A stretch of DNA of 64,000 nt from Enoplosus armatus (Eukaryota; Chordata; Actinopteri; Centrarchiformes; Enoplosidae). Shown one piece after another: positions 38,651 through 50,935 of this stretch. The DNA is taken from the NCBI RefSeq assembly GCF_043641665.1, contig NC_092191.1, positions 24,628,081 through 24,692,080 of the forward strand, read 5' to 3'. The translations under genes were made by a program, and so were the position numbers. A model generated the notes under the pieces. That model was not told the origin of the DNA and ran no database searches. It was given only the letters and a program-made list of their open reading frames with translations. Every line of letters begins with the position of its first letter. Positions within the stretch are counted from its first letter, which is position 1.

Positions 38651-39450
38651 TGATACCAAAGTTGCCAAATAATGAGGAAAACGTATGTAAAAGTAATCCC
38701 TGAGTCTTCAGACTGCTCAGAATGCTCCCTTCGCTTTTCGTGTCTTACCTATTGAGACCTATTGAGTAATAATAATACTCAGGTTGTTCAGTATGTCTCA
38801 CAGAAAGAGCTTTTTCTGTTGTGAAGGAAAGGAGGTAGGTAGGAGGTCATTTCTTGATGGACAGATGGCTTTACTTGTTGCTAAAGTTTCGTTAACTACT
38901 GCTAACTGTAGCTGCTGCTGTCCTAGTTAGCCGTGCATTTAGCAGTCCTCTTAGTCATAGATATATATCTATATCTATGCTCTGCTGACTCTAACCATCT
39001 GACTCTCGGAGCCCGGGTCTCCTCCTGGCAGTCCAAAACTACTGTGCTGGACCCCAGTCCAACACTCCCCTGGTGCTCAGAGGTGTTACTTTATAAAGCT
39101 TTTTGTCCATCGGCAAACTCCGTAAATCACCGAGTTGAGGCAGAGCAGCCAGAGGACATCAGAGGGAAAACCAGAAAACATTTTCTCCATAAAATGATCG
39201 TTTCACCAAATCAGTGAATAAATTTGTGTGTTTTTGTACAGTAATCAGTGAGACCCAGTTCCCAGAAACACTCAGCTCCAGCAGCATTTATCATCCAACT
39301 TTCTTCTTGTCTCATTTGTGGTCTAATAAACAGTAAGTTCATCAAATTCAGTGCCCCATATCTCTATTTTCCAAGCTAAGTTACTGTTGCTGTCATGCAG
39401 TCGACCACAGTGGCTCGAGTATGAAGCGGTGCGCTGTGCTCAGGGCTCAG
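38651..39450. other. Unclassified intergenic sequence, part repeated
   Basis: The 3' part (about 39325-39450) is shared with 24395-24520. The region includes an ATAGATATATATCTATATCTAT palindromic-type run near 38957. No coding region recognised. Confidence 0.45.
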
Positions 39451-39962
39451 AGTCCAGGCAGGCCTGAGCCAGCCCTTAACTATAAGCGTTATCAAAAAGC
39501 AAAGTTTTAAGCCTACTCGTAAAAGTAGAGAGTGTGTCTGCCTCCCGGACCCAAACTGGGAGCCGATTCCACAGGAGAGGAGCTTGATAGGTGAAGGCTC
39601 TAGCTCCTGTTCTGCTTTTGGAGACTCTAGGAACCACCAGCAACCCTGCATTCTGGGAGCGCAGTGCTCTAGTGGGGTAATAGGGTACTATGAGCTCTTT
39701 AAGATATGATGGTGCCTGACCAGTAAGAGCTTTGTAAGTCAGGAGAAGGATTTTAAACTCTATTCTGGATTTTACAGGGAGCCAGTGCAGCGAAGCTAAT
39801 ACAGGAGAAATATGATCTCTTTTCCTGGTTCCTGTCAGTACACGTGCCGCAGCATTCTGGATCAGCTGGAGAGTCCTCAGGGACTTATTGGGACAGTCTG
39901 ATAATAAGGAATTGCAATAATCCAGCCTAGACGTGACAAATGCATGGACTAATTTTTCTGCA
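39451..39962 (-). mobile_element. LINE-C 3' fragment
   Basis: Homologous to 47075-47580: TCCAGGCAGGCCTGAGCCAG at the left, through ACACGTGCCGCAGCATTCTG, to the C-terminal RT region. It is truncated at 39962, where LINE-D sequence begins. Confidence 0.82.
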
Positions 39963-41410
39963 TTTTCGACTCAATATGTGAAGCAGCACAGCCATGACAA
40001 AGGGCACACACTTGACCTGGTGCTCTCCCATGGTTTCCCGCCTTTTAAACTCACCTTCTTTTCCTCACTTCTGTCAAGCTTTTACCAAAGATACTCTCAC
40101 AGAAGATGGTGCATCTGTGCCAATGGTATGAAATGGTATACACTTCCTGTCTCCTAAGTGGGCATGGTCACCTCCCCACTGCCTTATTTTGCCACTTGTT
40201 TTATTTGTCTCATGCTATTTTCTTTTCCCCCTCCAAAAACATTTAATAATAATAATAACAACAATAATTGCGTTATTAAGTAAAGAAACTTTTTTTTATT
40301 AGTTTAATTTTATTTCAATTTTAACTTTTAATTCAGCACCGGTTCAGCACCAGCAGCGAGAAGTGATATCTGTGTTGCCAGATCTTGCAAGAGTGTGTTG
40401 CTGAGACAGACAGAGGTCTCGAACAAAGTTTATCAGTTCATCAGTTCATCTTTTTAATTTTCTTCGGATTTGTCTGTCTGAAAAGAGAATGTTGGGAAGA
40501 TATGTGGTTTGTGAAAAATTAGTCCAATATTTACTTTGGTGCCTATGGGGCGTAAGAATCGGGCATAAGAATCAGTCATAATCTATAATCACATTCACCT
40601 CTCCCATTGGAGTGAATAGACTCAAGACCGCTAGTCTCCTAAATGAGTGGGGCAGTGGCGAAACCCATGTGACACTGATACAGGAACTGACTCTAAATTG
40701 TGCCGTCTCCTTTCTAAACCATCTCTGCTTTTACCACCTTAAGCACATTTTTTGATTACAGTGAACAGCGTGGCCTCACCGTGGAGGAGCTTGTCTGTGC
40801 ACAAATATTTTAGACTTTGTAGCTCCAGTCAGATTTTAAAAAATGAAACCATCTACTCCATTTTAATCCTCCTAATGTCTTAGTCAGCTGTCTGAAGAAC
40901 TATGTTTGTATCAGTTATGTGGTGCTGAATTGGTTTATCTCTTATCTATCAAACAGGCCCATCCTGTAATGCTTGGAGATGCCTCCTTCTCTTGTACTCC
41001 TCTCTTTTGTGGGGTCCCCCAGGGTTCTATTTTTGGTCCCTTCTTCTTCTGCCTTATCCAACAATGTTTGAAAAGAGGCCCACAACCTAGGTGTTATCTT
41101 CGACATAGAGTTGTCTTTTGATGCTCAGGTGACCAAAGTGGTGCAGTCCCGGCCAAACTAAGATAGCCAACCAAAATCAGGTCATTCCCCTCCTCTGCAG
41201 ACTTGGAGAAAGTCATCCATGCTTTTATTTCCTCCAGACTCAACACACTTTATTCTGGAATCAGCAAACGTAACATCCATAGACTACAGCTGATACAAAA
41301 TGCTGCTGCTCGGCTTTTAACACATACTAAAAGGAGAGAACACATCACACCAATCCTTGCTGCCCTTCACTGGTTACCTGTGAGTTGTAGAATTGATTTT
41401 AAAGAGGAGG
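39963..41410 (+). mobile_element. LINE-D fragment, degenerate
   Basis: Contains KGHTLDLVLSHGF (endonuclease C-terminus, about 39995), PLFCGVPQGSIFGPFFF (RT, about 41000), and LEKVIHAFISSRLNTLYSGI with [20 protein letters not shown] (RT thumb, 41200-41340). The RT catalytic box is missing, and 40170-40880 has no recognisable coding. A 5'-truncated, internally deleted LINE related to LINE-C. Confidence 0.72.
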
Positions 41411-41830
41411 TATTACGGTATTTCCAGCTCTATACCTTTATTCTGGGACACCACTAAAGTAGCTTTGCATGATTCACCGATCAAATAAGTCCTTATTAAT
41501 CTTATTCTGGCCCCTCATTCAGCCCCTCATTTCAGGCCCGGACTCCAAGAGTCAGATGGTTAGAGTCAGCTAACTAAGAGTATATGTGACCTCTGTGGGA
41601 TGTCTTCTGGCTAAAGGAACCTCTCGGAGATGGTCAGGTTATATAACGGCCGGTTTATTCCATTTGCATTTATGACAAAGGATAATGGCACAGAATCGTC
41701 ATCTCTTGTAGACAAAATGAATACAAATCTCTACATTACATTTTCACAATGATCGTATAGTGGATTTAAATTTATAAAATAAACAGAACAAAAACATTTA
41801 CATTACAAAACAATGTAAATACACCATAGA
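41411..41830. other. Repeat-like junction sequence
   Basis: 41411-41470 is the reverse complement of part of the MITE at 16600 (ATTTCCAGCTCTATACCTTT). 41470-41830 is unassigned and AT-rich. Confidence 0.5.
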
Positions 41831-41834
41831 AAAC

Positions 41835-44800
41835 TATCTAACTGCATGTTCCAAACACGTAGTGTTCTCTGGGCCCCTACCCAATTTGACCAGTGATGAA
41901 ATGTTTAGCCGCATGTCATCATTCAACTGCTGGCTGTCAAGGTGGTGTCCAGCAAACAATGTGGGCTTCATAGATAATTGGCATACTTTCTGGAGGAGAC
42001 CTAGTCTGATGACGAGAGACGCCATTCATCCCACTTTGGATGGAGCGGCTCTCATATCTAGAAATCTGACCGACTTTATTAGTGAACCAAAACCGCGACA
42101 ACCCAGAGTCCAGACCAGGAGGCAGAGTCCTACACGCTTCTCTTGTCTGCCCCCCGACCACTTAAATTAATTCACTCAAAAATAAACAGGAGAGGAGCAT
42201 TAATAAAAATTAAGACCACCACTGCTATGGGCCAAAACAATAGGAGAATTAAGTGTGGACTATTAAACATCAGATCTCTATCATCTAAAGCTGTATTAGT
42301 AAACAAGCCAATATCAGATAATCATATTGATCTACTGTGTCTGACAGAAACCTGGCTGTGTCATGAAGAATATGTCAGCCTGAATGAATCCACTCCGTCC
42401 AGTCATACTAATACTCACATCCCTCGAGGCACCGGCCGAGGAGGTGGAGTTGCAGACATTTTTGACGCAAGCCTGTTGATGAACTCTAGACCTACACTGG
42501 ATTATAACTCATTCGAAAGCCTTGTTCTTAGTCTTTCACTCCCAACCTGGAAAACACTGAAGCCAGTTTTATTCGTTATAGTCTATCGTGCTCCAGGTCT
42601 ATACTCTGTCTGTTTTAAGGACTAAACCTGATAAAAACTCTGAGAATTCAGATAAAAATTCAAAGTCATTATCGTAGGTGATTTTAATATTCATGTGGAC
42701 GTTAATAAGGATAGCCTTGGTATTGCGTTTATTTCATTATTGGATTCGATCGGCTTCTGTCAGAGGGTACCACTCACTGTTTTAATCACACCCTCGACCT
42801 GGTTCTGACATATGGGCATCTAATTGTCTTTTGTTATGACCTGGCTCAAGATGGCCACAACAAAAGGAAAGACACACAAAGGATTGAAGATTAAAGCTTA
42901 TTTTTATAAACTTAAATCAAATCAAATTAAAGCCAAAGATAATATGGGGTATGAAAATCAGTAGAGTCAGTGGTGTGTGCGTGATGCATGCGTGAATCAT
43001 GTCTGTGCAAGTGTTGCCAATGCAAACCAAATCCTAAAGGGGGAAACTAAAACACCATAACCAAAACCGGGATGTGTGTTACCTGTGGAGGGAAGCAGAG
43101 AGAGTGATTACAAAATCAGCCAGCTCTTTTGTAACCTGGGAACACTGGGGCCCACAGGTGCTCCCGATCACACCAAGCAGCCATTCACACAACCAACAGA
43201 AATAGACCACTTAGAGCCGCCCTCAAGATGACCTCAGGGGTCATCACACTTTCCACAGAACCCTTTGTTATCGGACCATTATTTAATAACTTTTGAATTC
43301 CTATTACTGGACTACACGCCATTAGGAAAAAAAGCTTACACCAGATATCTATCTGATGGTGCTGTAGCTAAATTTAAGGAAGTGATTCCATCGGCATTTA
43401 ATTCAATGCCATGTCTCAATACAACTGAGGACTCCTATGCTAGCCTTAGTCCCTCCCAAATGAACGATCTTGTTGACAGTGCTGCAGGCTCAATGCGATT
43501 GACACTCGACTCCATTGCCCCTCTTAAAAAGAAGATAATAAAACAAAGAAAGTCAGCTCCATGGTATAACACCCAAACCTGCAAATCAAAGCAAACAGTG
43601 CAGAAACTTGAAAGGAAATGGCGCTCCACCAAACTGGCCCTCTGTAAAGCCAGAGCAGCCTATTACTAATCATTAATAGAAGAGAACAAGAACAACCCCA
43701 GGTTTCTCTTCAGCACTATAGCCAGGCTGACAGAGAGTCACAGCTCTATTGAGCCATGTATTCCTATAACCCTCAGCAGTAATGACTTCATGAGCTTCTT
43801 TAATGATAAAATTCTAACTATTAGAGACAGAATTGATCACCTCCTGTCTTCAGGTGGTACCTTACCTTCAAACACAGGAATCTCAGAAACAGCTGTAAAA
43901 CCTGATGTATATTTAGATTGCTTTTCTCCCATTGACCTTCACCAAATTATTAAAACCATTTCTTCATCTAAGCCATCAACTTGTCTCTTAGACCCCATCC
44001 CAACCTGGCTGCTTAAAGAGGTTTTACCTTTAGTCAGCACTTCTTTACTAGACATGATCAATCTGTCTTTATTAACAGGCTACGTACCACAGTCCTTTAA
44101 AGTAGCTGTAATTAAACCACTTCTTAAAAAGCCCACTATTGATCCAGAGGTTTTAGCCAACTCTAGACCTATATCTAACCTTCCCTTTCTCTCCAAGATT
44201 CTTGAGAAAGCAACCAGCTGTGTGACTTTCTACATGACAATAAGTTGCTTGAGGACTTTCAGTCAGGTTTCAGATCTCATCATAGTACAGTCGTATTTAT
44301 CAGATCGATCTCAGTTTGTACATGTTAACGATGAATCCTCCATGCACGCCAAAGTCAGTCACGGAGTTCGACAAGGTTCTTTGCTTGGACCAATACTATT
44401 CACCTTCCTTTAGGAGATATCATTAGAAAACACTCCAGACATTTTCATTGCTATGCGGATGATACCCAGCTATATTTATCGATTAAGCCAGAAGAACCTC
44501 ATCAGTTAGCCAAGCTCCAAGCAGTCCTTAAGGACATAAAGACCTGGATGACCTGCAATCATCTGATGTTGAACTCGGACAAGACATAAGTTATTGTTCT
44601 TGGCCCTGAACACCTCAGAAATACAGTATCTAAGGATATTGTTACCCTAGATGGCATTGCCCTGGCCTCCAGCGCCACAGTGGGGAATCTCAGAGTTGTC
44701 TTTGATCAGGACATGTCCTTTAACTCTCACGTAAAACAAACTTCAAGGACTGCCTTCTTTCACCTCCGTAACATTGCAAAAATCAGGAAGATCCTGTCTC

Positions 44801-45268
44801 AAACAGACGCAGAATAATCAGTCCATGCATTTTTCACGTCTAGGCTGGACTATTGCAATTCCTTATTATCAGGCTGTCCCAGTAAGTCCCCGAAGACTCT
44901 CCAGCTGATCCAGAATGCAGCGGCACGTGTACTGACAGGAACCAGGAAAAGAGATCATATTTCTCCTGTATTAGCTTTGCTGCACTGGCTCCCTGTAAAA
45001 TTTAGAATAGAGTTTGAAATCCTTCTCCTGACCTACAAAGTTCTCACTGGTCAGGCACCATCATATCTTAAAGTGCTCATAGTACCCTATTACCCGACTA
45101 GAGAACTGCGCTCCCAGAATGCAGGGTTGCTTGTGGTTCCTAGAGTCTCCAAATGCAGAACAGGAGCCAGAGCCGTCAGCTATCAAGCTCTTCCCCTTTG
45201 GAACCGGCTCCCAATTTGGGTCCGGGAGGCAGACACACTCTCTACTTTTAACAGTAGGCTTTTAACAG
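41835..45268 (+). mobile_element. LINE-C (CR1/L2-like), nearly full length, with a solo LTR inserted
   Basis: Order: ORF1 C-terminus with SGNH-esterase motifs (41862-42170), endonuclease (42240-42620; [20 protein letters not shown] and [12 protein letters not shown]), solo LTR 42832-43248, endonuclease C-terminus and spacer (43265-43669), RT fingers (43790-44413; [20 protein letters not shown]), YADD box ([14 protein letters not shown] near 44440-44480), thumb, and C-terminus ([20 protein letters not shown], 44977-45268). Several frameshifts and stops. It forms an inverted pair with the minus-strand copy at 46366-50575. Confidence 0.88.
42832..43248. mobile_element. Solo LTR of an LTR retrotransposon (417 bp)
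   Basis: Begins TGTTATGACC and ends GGTCATCACA (TG...CA with near-perfect inverted ends). It is flanked on both sides by CTTT (42828-42831 and 43249-43252). Removing one copy restores the LINE-C reading ...CTAATTGTCTTTCCACAGAA seen in the copy at 49310. No internal region is present, so an LTR-LTR recombination product is likely. A Gypsy-type or retrovirus-type origin is possible. Confidence 0.85.
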
Positions 45269-45840
45269 TAGTTCTGGTACTTTTTTTCACTCTGGAATTA
45301 CTTTCATTCAAACATCGGACTGTCGTGCAGCAACTTCTGGGCCGCTTTGTTTACTCCGGAGATCAGCTGATCGCTCTGAAGCCGGCCGGCTTGGAGACCA
45401 GATCATCGGAGATCCCTGCTGAAATCTGGAGAAAAACACAGAGAGGATGCAGAGGGGGAACGAAGCGACGAGGGAAGAGAGTTGGGTCGAGACAGCAGAG
45501 GCTTATGAAGAAAAGGAGATATAAGCCGTGTCTCCCCTCTCTCATCATGGGCAACGTGAGATCGCTGGCAAACAAGATGGACGAGCTGACGGCGCTGGCC
45601 AGGAGTCAGAGGGCGTACCGGGAGTGTAGTTTAATGTGCTTTACGGAGACATGGCTGCACCAGGACATTCCTGACGATAACGTCTCCATCGACGGCTTTC
45701 AGACCTTTCCGGACCGACAGGGATTGCACCGGGAGCGGTAAGCGCAAAGGAGGGGGGCTTGCCGTTCTCGTTAACAACCGGTGGTGCAATCCTTCCCACA
45801 TCACCATCAAGGATCGTGTCTGTTGCCCGGACATTGAACT
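45269..45840 (+). mobile_element. LINE-A 5' fragment (5' region and AP-endonuclease N-terminus)
   Basis: Starts GTTCTGGTACTTTTTTTCAC immediately after LINE-C. It encodes [20 protein letters not shown] and [20 protein letters not shown], the N-terminal AP-endonuclease motifs with Asn and Glu. A +1 frame change near 45735 precedes [12 protein letters not shown]. It ends abruptly at 45840, inside the CCPDIEL codons, where 29-bp satellite begins. Confidence 0.85.
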
Positions 45841-46365
45841 GAAGTTTTCACTGAAATTGCCTGAAAACTCAAGTTTTCACCCAAATCTGCTCCGAAGTGA
45901 CGCTTTCACCCAAGTCTGCTCCGAAGTGACGTTTTCACTCAAATGAGGTGGAAAACTCAAGTTTTCACCCAAATCAGTTCCGAAGTGACGTTTTCACCCA
46001 AATCCGCTCCAATGTGACGTTGTCACCCAAATCTGTTCTGAAGTGACTTTTTTATTGAAATGAGGTGGAAAACTCAAGTTTTCACCCAAATCAGTTTCGA
46101 AGTGAGGCTTTTACCCAAAGTAGCTCCAAACTGACCTTTTGACCCAAATCAGCTCCGAAGTGACTTTTTCACCCAAATCTGCTATGAAGTGACCTTTTGA
46201 CCCAAATCAGCTCCGAAGTGACTTTTTCACTCAAAAGAGGTGGAAAACTCAAGTTTTCACCTAAATCACCTCCGATATCATGTTTTCACCCAAATCAGCT
46301 CCAAAGTGACGTTTTCACCCAAATCAGCTCCGAAGTGACGTTTTTACCCAAATCTGCTCCAATTC
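45841..46365. repeat. 29-bp satellite, proximal block
   Basis: Tandem 29-bp monomers of the type AAATCAGCTCCGAAGTGACG followed by TTTTCACCC. The spacing is exactly 29 at 46292, 46321 and 46350. Diverged monomers such as AAATGAGGTGGAAAACTCAA recur at intervals. Confidence 0.93.
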
Positions 46366-48780
46366 ATTTCAATTCAATTTTATTTATATAGCGCCAAATC
46401 ACAACAAAAGTCATCTCATGACACTTTACCAAATAGAGCAGGTCTAGACCGACTCTTTATAATGTTATTACAGAGACCCAACAGTTCCCACCATGAGCAA
46501 GCACTTTGGCGACAGTGGCAAGGAAAAACTTTCTTTTAAGAGGCAGAACCAGACTCTAGGTGGACGGTCATCTGCTACCGGTTGGGTTTGAGAGAGAGAG
46601 GGAGGGAGAGAGAGAGAGGGGGAGAGACAGACAGACAGACAGAAAGAGACAGAGAGAGAGAGATAGACGTAGAGACACAGATAGACAGAGATGTATGGCA
46701 GCACTAGCAGTAGAAATAGCAGCTATAATTATAATAATACTGGAAATATGACTGATAATAGTAGTTACAGCTGTAATACTAGCTGAGATTAATAATAGCA
46801 GCTTTAATAGTAACAGAACTACGACTAAACATAATAACTGTAGTGATGAGAGTCAGGCAGGCCCATGGCAGCAGCACCCAGGTGTACCAGGACCACGATC
46901 CACAGCAACCTGTGAGACGAGAAAGCACAAAGAAACTCCGGGGAAGAAATAATGTTAGTAACATGCATTGGACTGTGATGAATGTGCAAAGATGAAGAGA
47001 GAGAGGAGGAAAGCTCAGTGCATCATGGGAAGTCCCCCAGCAATGTAGACCTATAGCAGCATAACTAGGGGGCTGGTCCAGGCAGGCCTGAGCCAGCCCT
47101 TAACTATAAGCGTGATCAAAAAGCAAGGTTTTAAGCCTACTCTTAAAAGTCGAGAGTGTGTCTGCCTCCCGGACCCAAACTGGGAGCCGATTCCACAGGA
47201 GAGGAGCTTGATAGCTGAAGGCTCTGGCTCCTGTTCTGCTTTTGGAGACTCTAGGAACCACAAGCAACCCTGCATTCTGGGAGCGGAGTGCTCTAGTCGG
47301 GTAATAGGGTACTATGAGCTCTTTAAGATATGATGGTGCCTGACCAGTAAGAGCTTTGTAAGTCAGGAGAAGGATTTTAAACTCTATTCTAGATTTTACA
47401 GGGAGCCAGTGCAGCCAAGCTAATACAGGAGAAATATGATCTCTTTTCCTGGTTCCTGTCAGTACACGTGCCGCAGCATTCTGGATCAGCTGGAGAGTCC
47501 TCAGGGACTTATTGGCACAGCCTGATAATAAGGAATTGCACTAATCCAGCCTAGACGTGACAAATGCATGAACTAATTTTTCTGCATCTGTTTGAGACAG
47601 GATCTTCCTGATTTTTGCAATGTTACGGAGGTGAAAGAAGGCAGTCCTTGAAGTTTGTTTTACGTGGGAGTTAAAGGACATGTCCTGGTCAAAGACAACT
47701 CCGAGATTCCTCACGGTGGCGCTGGAGGCCAAGGCAATGCCATCTAGGGTAACAATATCCTGAGATACTGTGTTTCTGAGGTGTTCAGGGCCAAGAACAA
47801 TAACTCCTGTCTTGTCCGAGTTCAACATCAGATAATTACAGGTCATCCAGGTCTTTATGTCCTTAAGGCATGCTTGGAGCTTGGCTAACTGATGAGGTTC
47901 TTCTTGGCTGGAGTGTTTTCTAATGATATCTCCTAAAGGAAGCATATATAAAGGTGAATAGTATTGGTCCAAGCACAGAACCTTGTGGAACTCCATGACT
48001 GACTTTGGCGTACATGGAGGATTCATCATTAACATGTACAAACTGAGATCGATCTGATAAATACGACTTAAACCAGCTTAGTGCAGTTCCTTTGATGCCA
48101 ATTAAATGTTCCAGTCTCTGTAATAGGATATGATGGTCAATGGTGTCAAATGCAGCATTAAGATCTAACAAAACAAGTATACAGTCCCTTGTCTGATGCG
48201 GTTAGAAGGTCATTTGTAACTTTCACCAGTGCTGTCTCTGTGCTATGATGAGCTCTGAAACCTGACTGAAAGTCCTCAAGCAACTTATTGTCATGTAGAA
48301 AATCACACAGCTGGTTGGCGACTGCTTGGTGGAATCTTGGAGAGAAAGGGAAGGTTAGATATAGGTCTATAGTTGGCTAAAACCTCTGGATGAAGAGTGG
48401 GCTTTTTAAGAAGAGGTTTAATTACAGCTACTTTAAAGGACTGTGGTACGTAGCCTGTTAATAAAGACAGATTGATCATGTCTAGTAAAGAAGTGCTGAC
48501 TAAAGGTAAAACCTCTTTGAGCAGCCAGGTTGGGATGGGGTCTAAGAGACAAGTTGATGGCTTAGATGAAGAGATGGTTTTAGTAATTTGGTGAAGGTCA
48601 ATGGGAGAAAAGCAATCTAAATATACATCAGGTTTTATAGCTATTTCTGAGATTCCTGTGTTTGAAGGTAAGGTACTACCTGAAGACAGGAGGTGATCAA
48701 TTCTGTCTCTAATAGTTAGAATTTTATTATTAAAGAAGCTCATGAAGTCATTACTACTGAGGGTTACAGGAATACATGGC

Positions 48781-49473
48781 TCAATAGAGCTGTGACTCTC
48801 TGTCAGCCTGGCTACAGTGCTGAAGGTTGTTCTTGTTCTCTTCTATTAATGTTGAGTAATAAGCTGCTCTGGCTTTACAGAGGGCCTTCTTGTAAGTTCT
48901 AAGACTATCTTGCCAAGTTAAACGTGATTCCTCTTGTTTGGTGGAGCGCCATTTCCTTTCAAGTTTCTGCACTGTTTGCTTTAATTTGCGGGTTTGGGTG
49001 TTATACCATGGAGCCGACTTTCTTTGTTTTATTATCTTCTTTTTAAGAGGGGCAATAGAGTCAAGTGTCAATCGCATTGAGCCTGCAGCACTGTCAACAA
49101 GATCGTTCATTTGGGAGGGACTAAGGCTAGCATAGGAGTCCTCAGTTGTATTGAGACATGGCATTGAATTTAATGCCGATGGAATCACTTCTTTAAATTT
49201 AGCTACAGCACTATCAGATAGATATCTGGTGTAAGCTTTTTTGCCTAATGGCGTGTAGTCCAGTAATAGGAATTCAAAAGTTATTAAATAATGGTCCGAT
49301 AACAAAGAATTCTGTGGAAAGACAATTAGATGTTCAATTTCAAGTCCATATGTCAGAACCAGGTCGAGGGTGTGATTAAAACAGTGAGTGGGTTTCTGTA
49401 CCCTCTGACAGAAGCCGATCGAATCCAATAAAGAGATAAATGCAGTACCAAGGCTATCCTTATCAACGTCCAC
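48781..49473 (-). pseudogene. LINE-C ORF2 endonuclease C-terminus and spacer
   Basis: 230 open codons: [18 protein letters not shown], then [17 protein letters not shown] (the SDH endonuclease active-site motif), then the basic spacer [20 protein letters not shown] and QKLERKWRSTKQEESRLTWQ. It is the best preserved of the LINE-C copies for this part. Confidence 0.82.
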
Positions 49474-49586
49474 ATGAATATCAAAATCCCCTACGATAAT
49501 GACTTTGTCTGTTTTAAGGACTAAACCTGATAAGAACTCTGAGAATTCAGATAAGAATTCAGCGTATGGACCTGGAGCGCGATAGA

Positions 49587-50033
49587 CTATAACGAATAAG
49601 ACTGGCTCCAGGTTGGGAGTGAGAGACTCAGAACAAGGCTTTCAAATGAGTTATAATACAGTTTAGCTCTAGAGTTCATCAACAGGCTTGAGTCAAAAAT
49701 GGCTGCAACTCCACCTCCTCGGCCAGTGCCTCGAGGGATGTGAGTGTTAGTATGACTGGGCGGAGTGGATTCATTCAGGCTGACATACTCGTCATGACAC
49801 AGCCAGGTTTCTGTCAGACACAGTAGATCAATATGATTCACTGATATTAACTCATTTACTAATACAGCTTTAGATGACAGAGATCTGATATTTAACAGTC
49901 TGCACTTAATTTTCCTATTGTTTTGGCCTATAGCAGTAGTGGTCTTAATTTTTATTAAGTTTTTATTAATGACTCCTCTCCTGTTTAACTTTGATTGAAT
50001 TAATTTAAGTGGTCGGGGGGCAGACAAAGTCAT
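49587..50033 (-). pseudogene. LINE-C ORF2 AP-endonuclease N-terminus
   Basis: [20 protein letters not shown] and [17 protein letters not shown] carry the Asn and Glu motifs of the APE-type endonuclease that nicks target [17 protein letters not shown] follows. The downstream half is in another frame from about 49600. Confidence 0.82.
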
Positions 50034-50119
50034 TATGGGGTTTTGGGTGGGTAACTGCTCTAATGGAAGCGCAGAAAAGCGTGTAGGACTGCGACTCTGC
50101 CTCCTGGTCTGGAATCTGG

Positions 50120-50575
50120 GTTGTCATGGTTTTGGTTCACTAATAAAGTCGGTCAGATTTCTAGATATGAGAGCTGCTCCATCCAAAGTGGGATGAATGC
50201 CGTCTCTCCTCATCAGACCAGGTCTCCTCCAGAAAGTCCGCCAATTATCTACGAAGCCCACATCGTTTGCTGGACACCACCTCGACAGCCAGCGGTTGAA
50301 TGATGACATGCGGCTAAACATATCATCACTGGTCAAATTGGGTAGGGGCCCAGAGAAAACTACGGAATCCGACATAGTTTTTGCAAACGTACACACCGAC
50401 TCCACGTTAATTTTTGTGACCTCCGATTGGCGTAACCGGGAGTCATTACCGCCGATGTGAATAACAATCTTACTGTATTTACGCTTATCCTTAGCCAGCA
50501 GTTTTAAATTTGATTCAATGTCGCCCGCTCTGGCCCCAGGTATGCATTTTACTATGGTCGCTGGTGTCGCTAACC
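50120..50575 (-). pseudogene. LINE-C ORF1 with SGNH/GDSL-esterase motifs
   Basis: The minus strand reads [19 protein letters not shown], then [16 protein letters not shown] (the GGND block III), and ends [19 protein letters not shown] (the DxxH block V with catalytic Asp and His). Esterase domains of this fold are known in ORF1 of CR1/L2-type LINEs. The N-terminal block with the catalytic Ser lies beyond the truncation at 50575. A similar C-terminus is at 41862-42170 (+). Confidence 0.78.
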
Positions 50576-50935
50576 TCAGCTTCGAAGTGACATTTTCACC
50601 AAATTCAGCTCCAAAGTGACATTTTCACCCAAATCAGCTCCGAAGTGACGTTTTCACCCAAACTGCTATGAAGTGACCTTTTCACCCAAATCACATCCGA
50701 TACTACGTTTTCACCCAAATCTGCTCCGAAGTGAGGTTTTCACCCAAATCAGCTCCAAAGTGACCTTTTGACCCAAATCTGCTCCGAAGTGAGGTTTTCA
50801 CCCAAATCAGCTCCGACGTGACTTTTTCACTCACATGAGGTGGAAAACTCAAGTTCTCACCCAAATCTGCTCCAAAGTGACCTTTTCACCCAAATCTCCC
50901 CCGAAGTGACCTTTTGACCCAAATCACCTCCGATA
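50576..50935. repeat. 29-bp satellite, middle block
   Basis: About twelve monomers in the same orientation as 45841-46365 (AAATCAGCTCCGAAGTGACG type), between LINE-C and LINE-B. Confidence 0.92.

Larger units (their letters stand above)
46366..50575 (-). mobile_element. LINE-C (CR1/L2-like), near full length, inserted in the satellite
   Basis: The 3' end at 46366 carries the fish tail AATTTTATTTATATAGCGCC and a (GA)n tract (46590-46690) in the 3' UTR. On the minus strand: ORF1 with esterase motifs (50575-50120), endonuclease (50033-49587), spacer (49473-48781), RT fingers (48743-48303), [23 protein letters not shown] palm (48171-47920) and thumb (about 47900-47541). The YADD catalytic box present in the other copies is deleted at about 47910, so the RT is inactive. 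Satellite lies on both sides. Confidence 0.88.
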
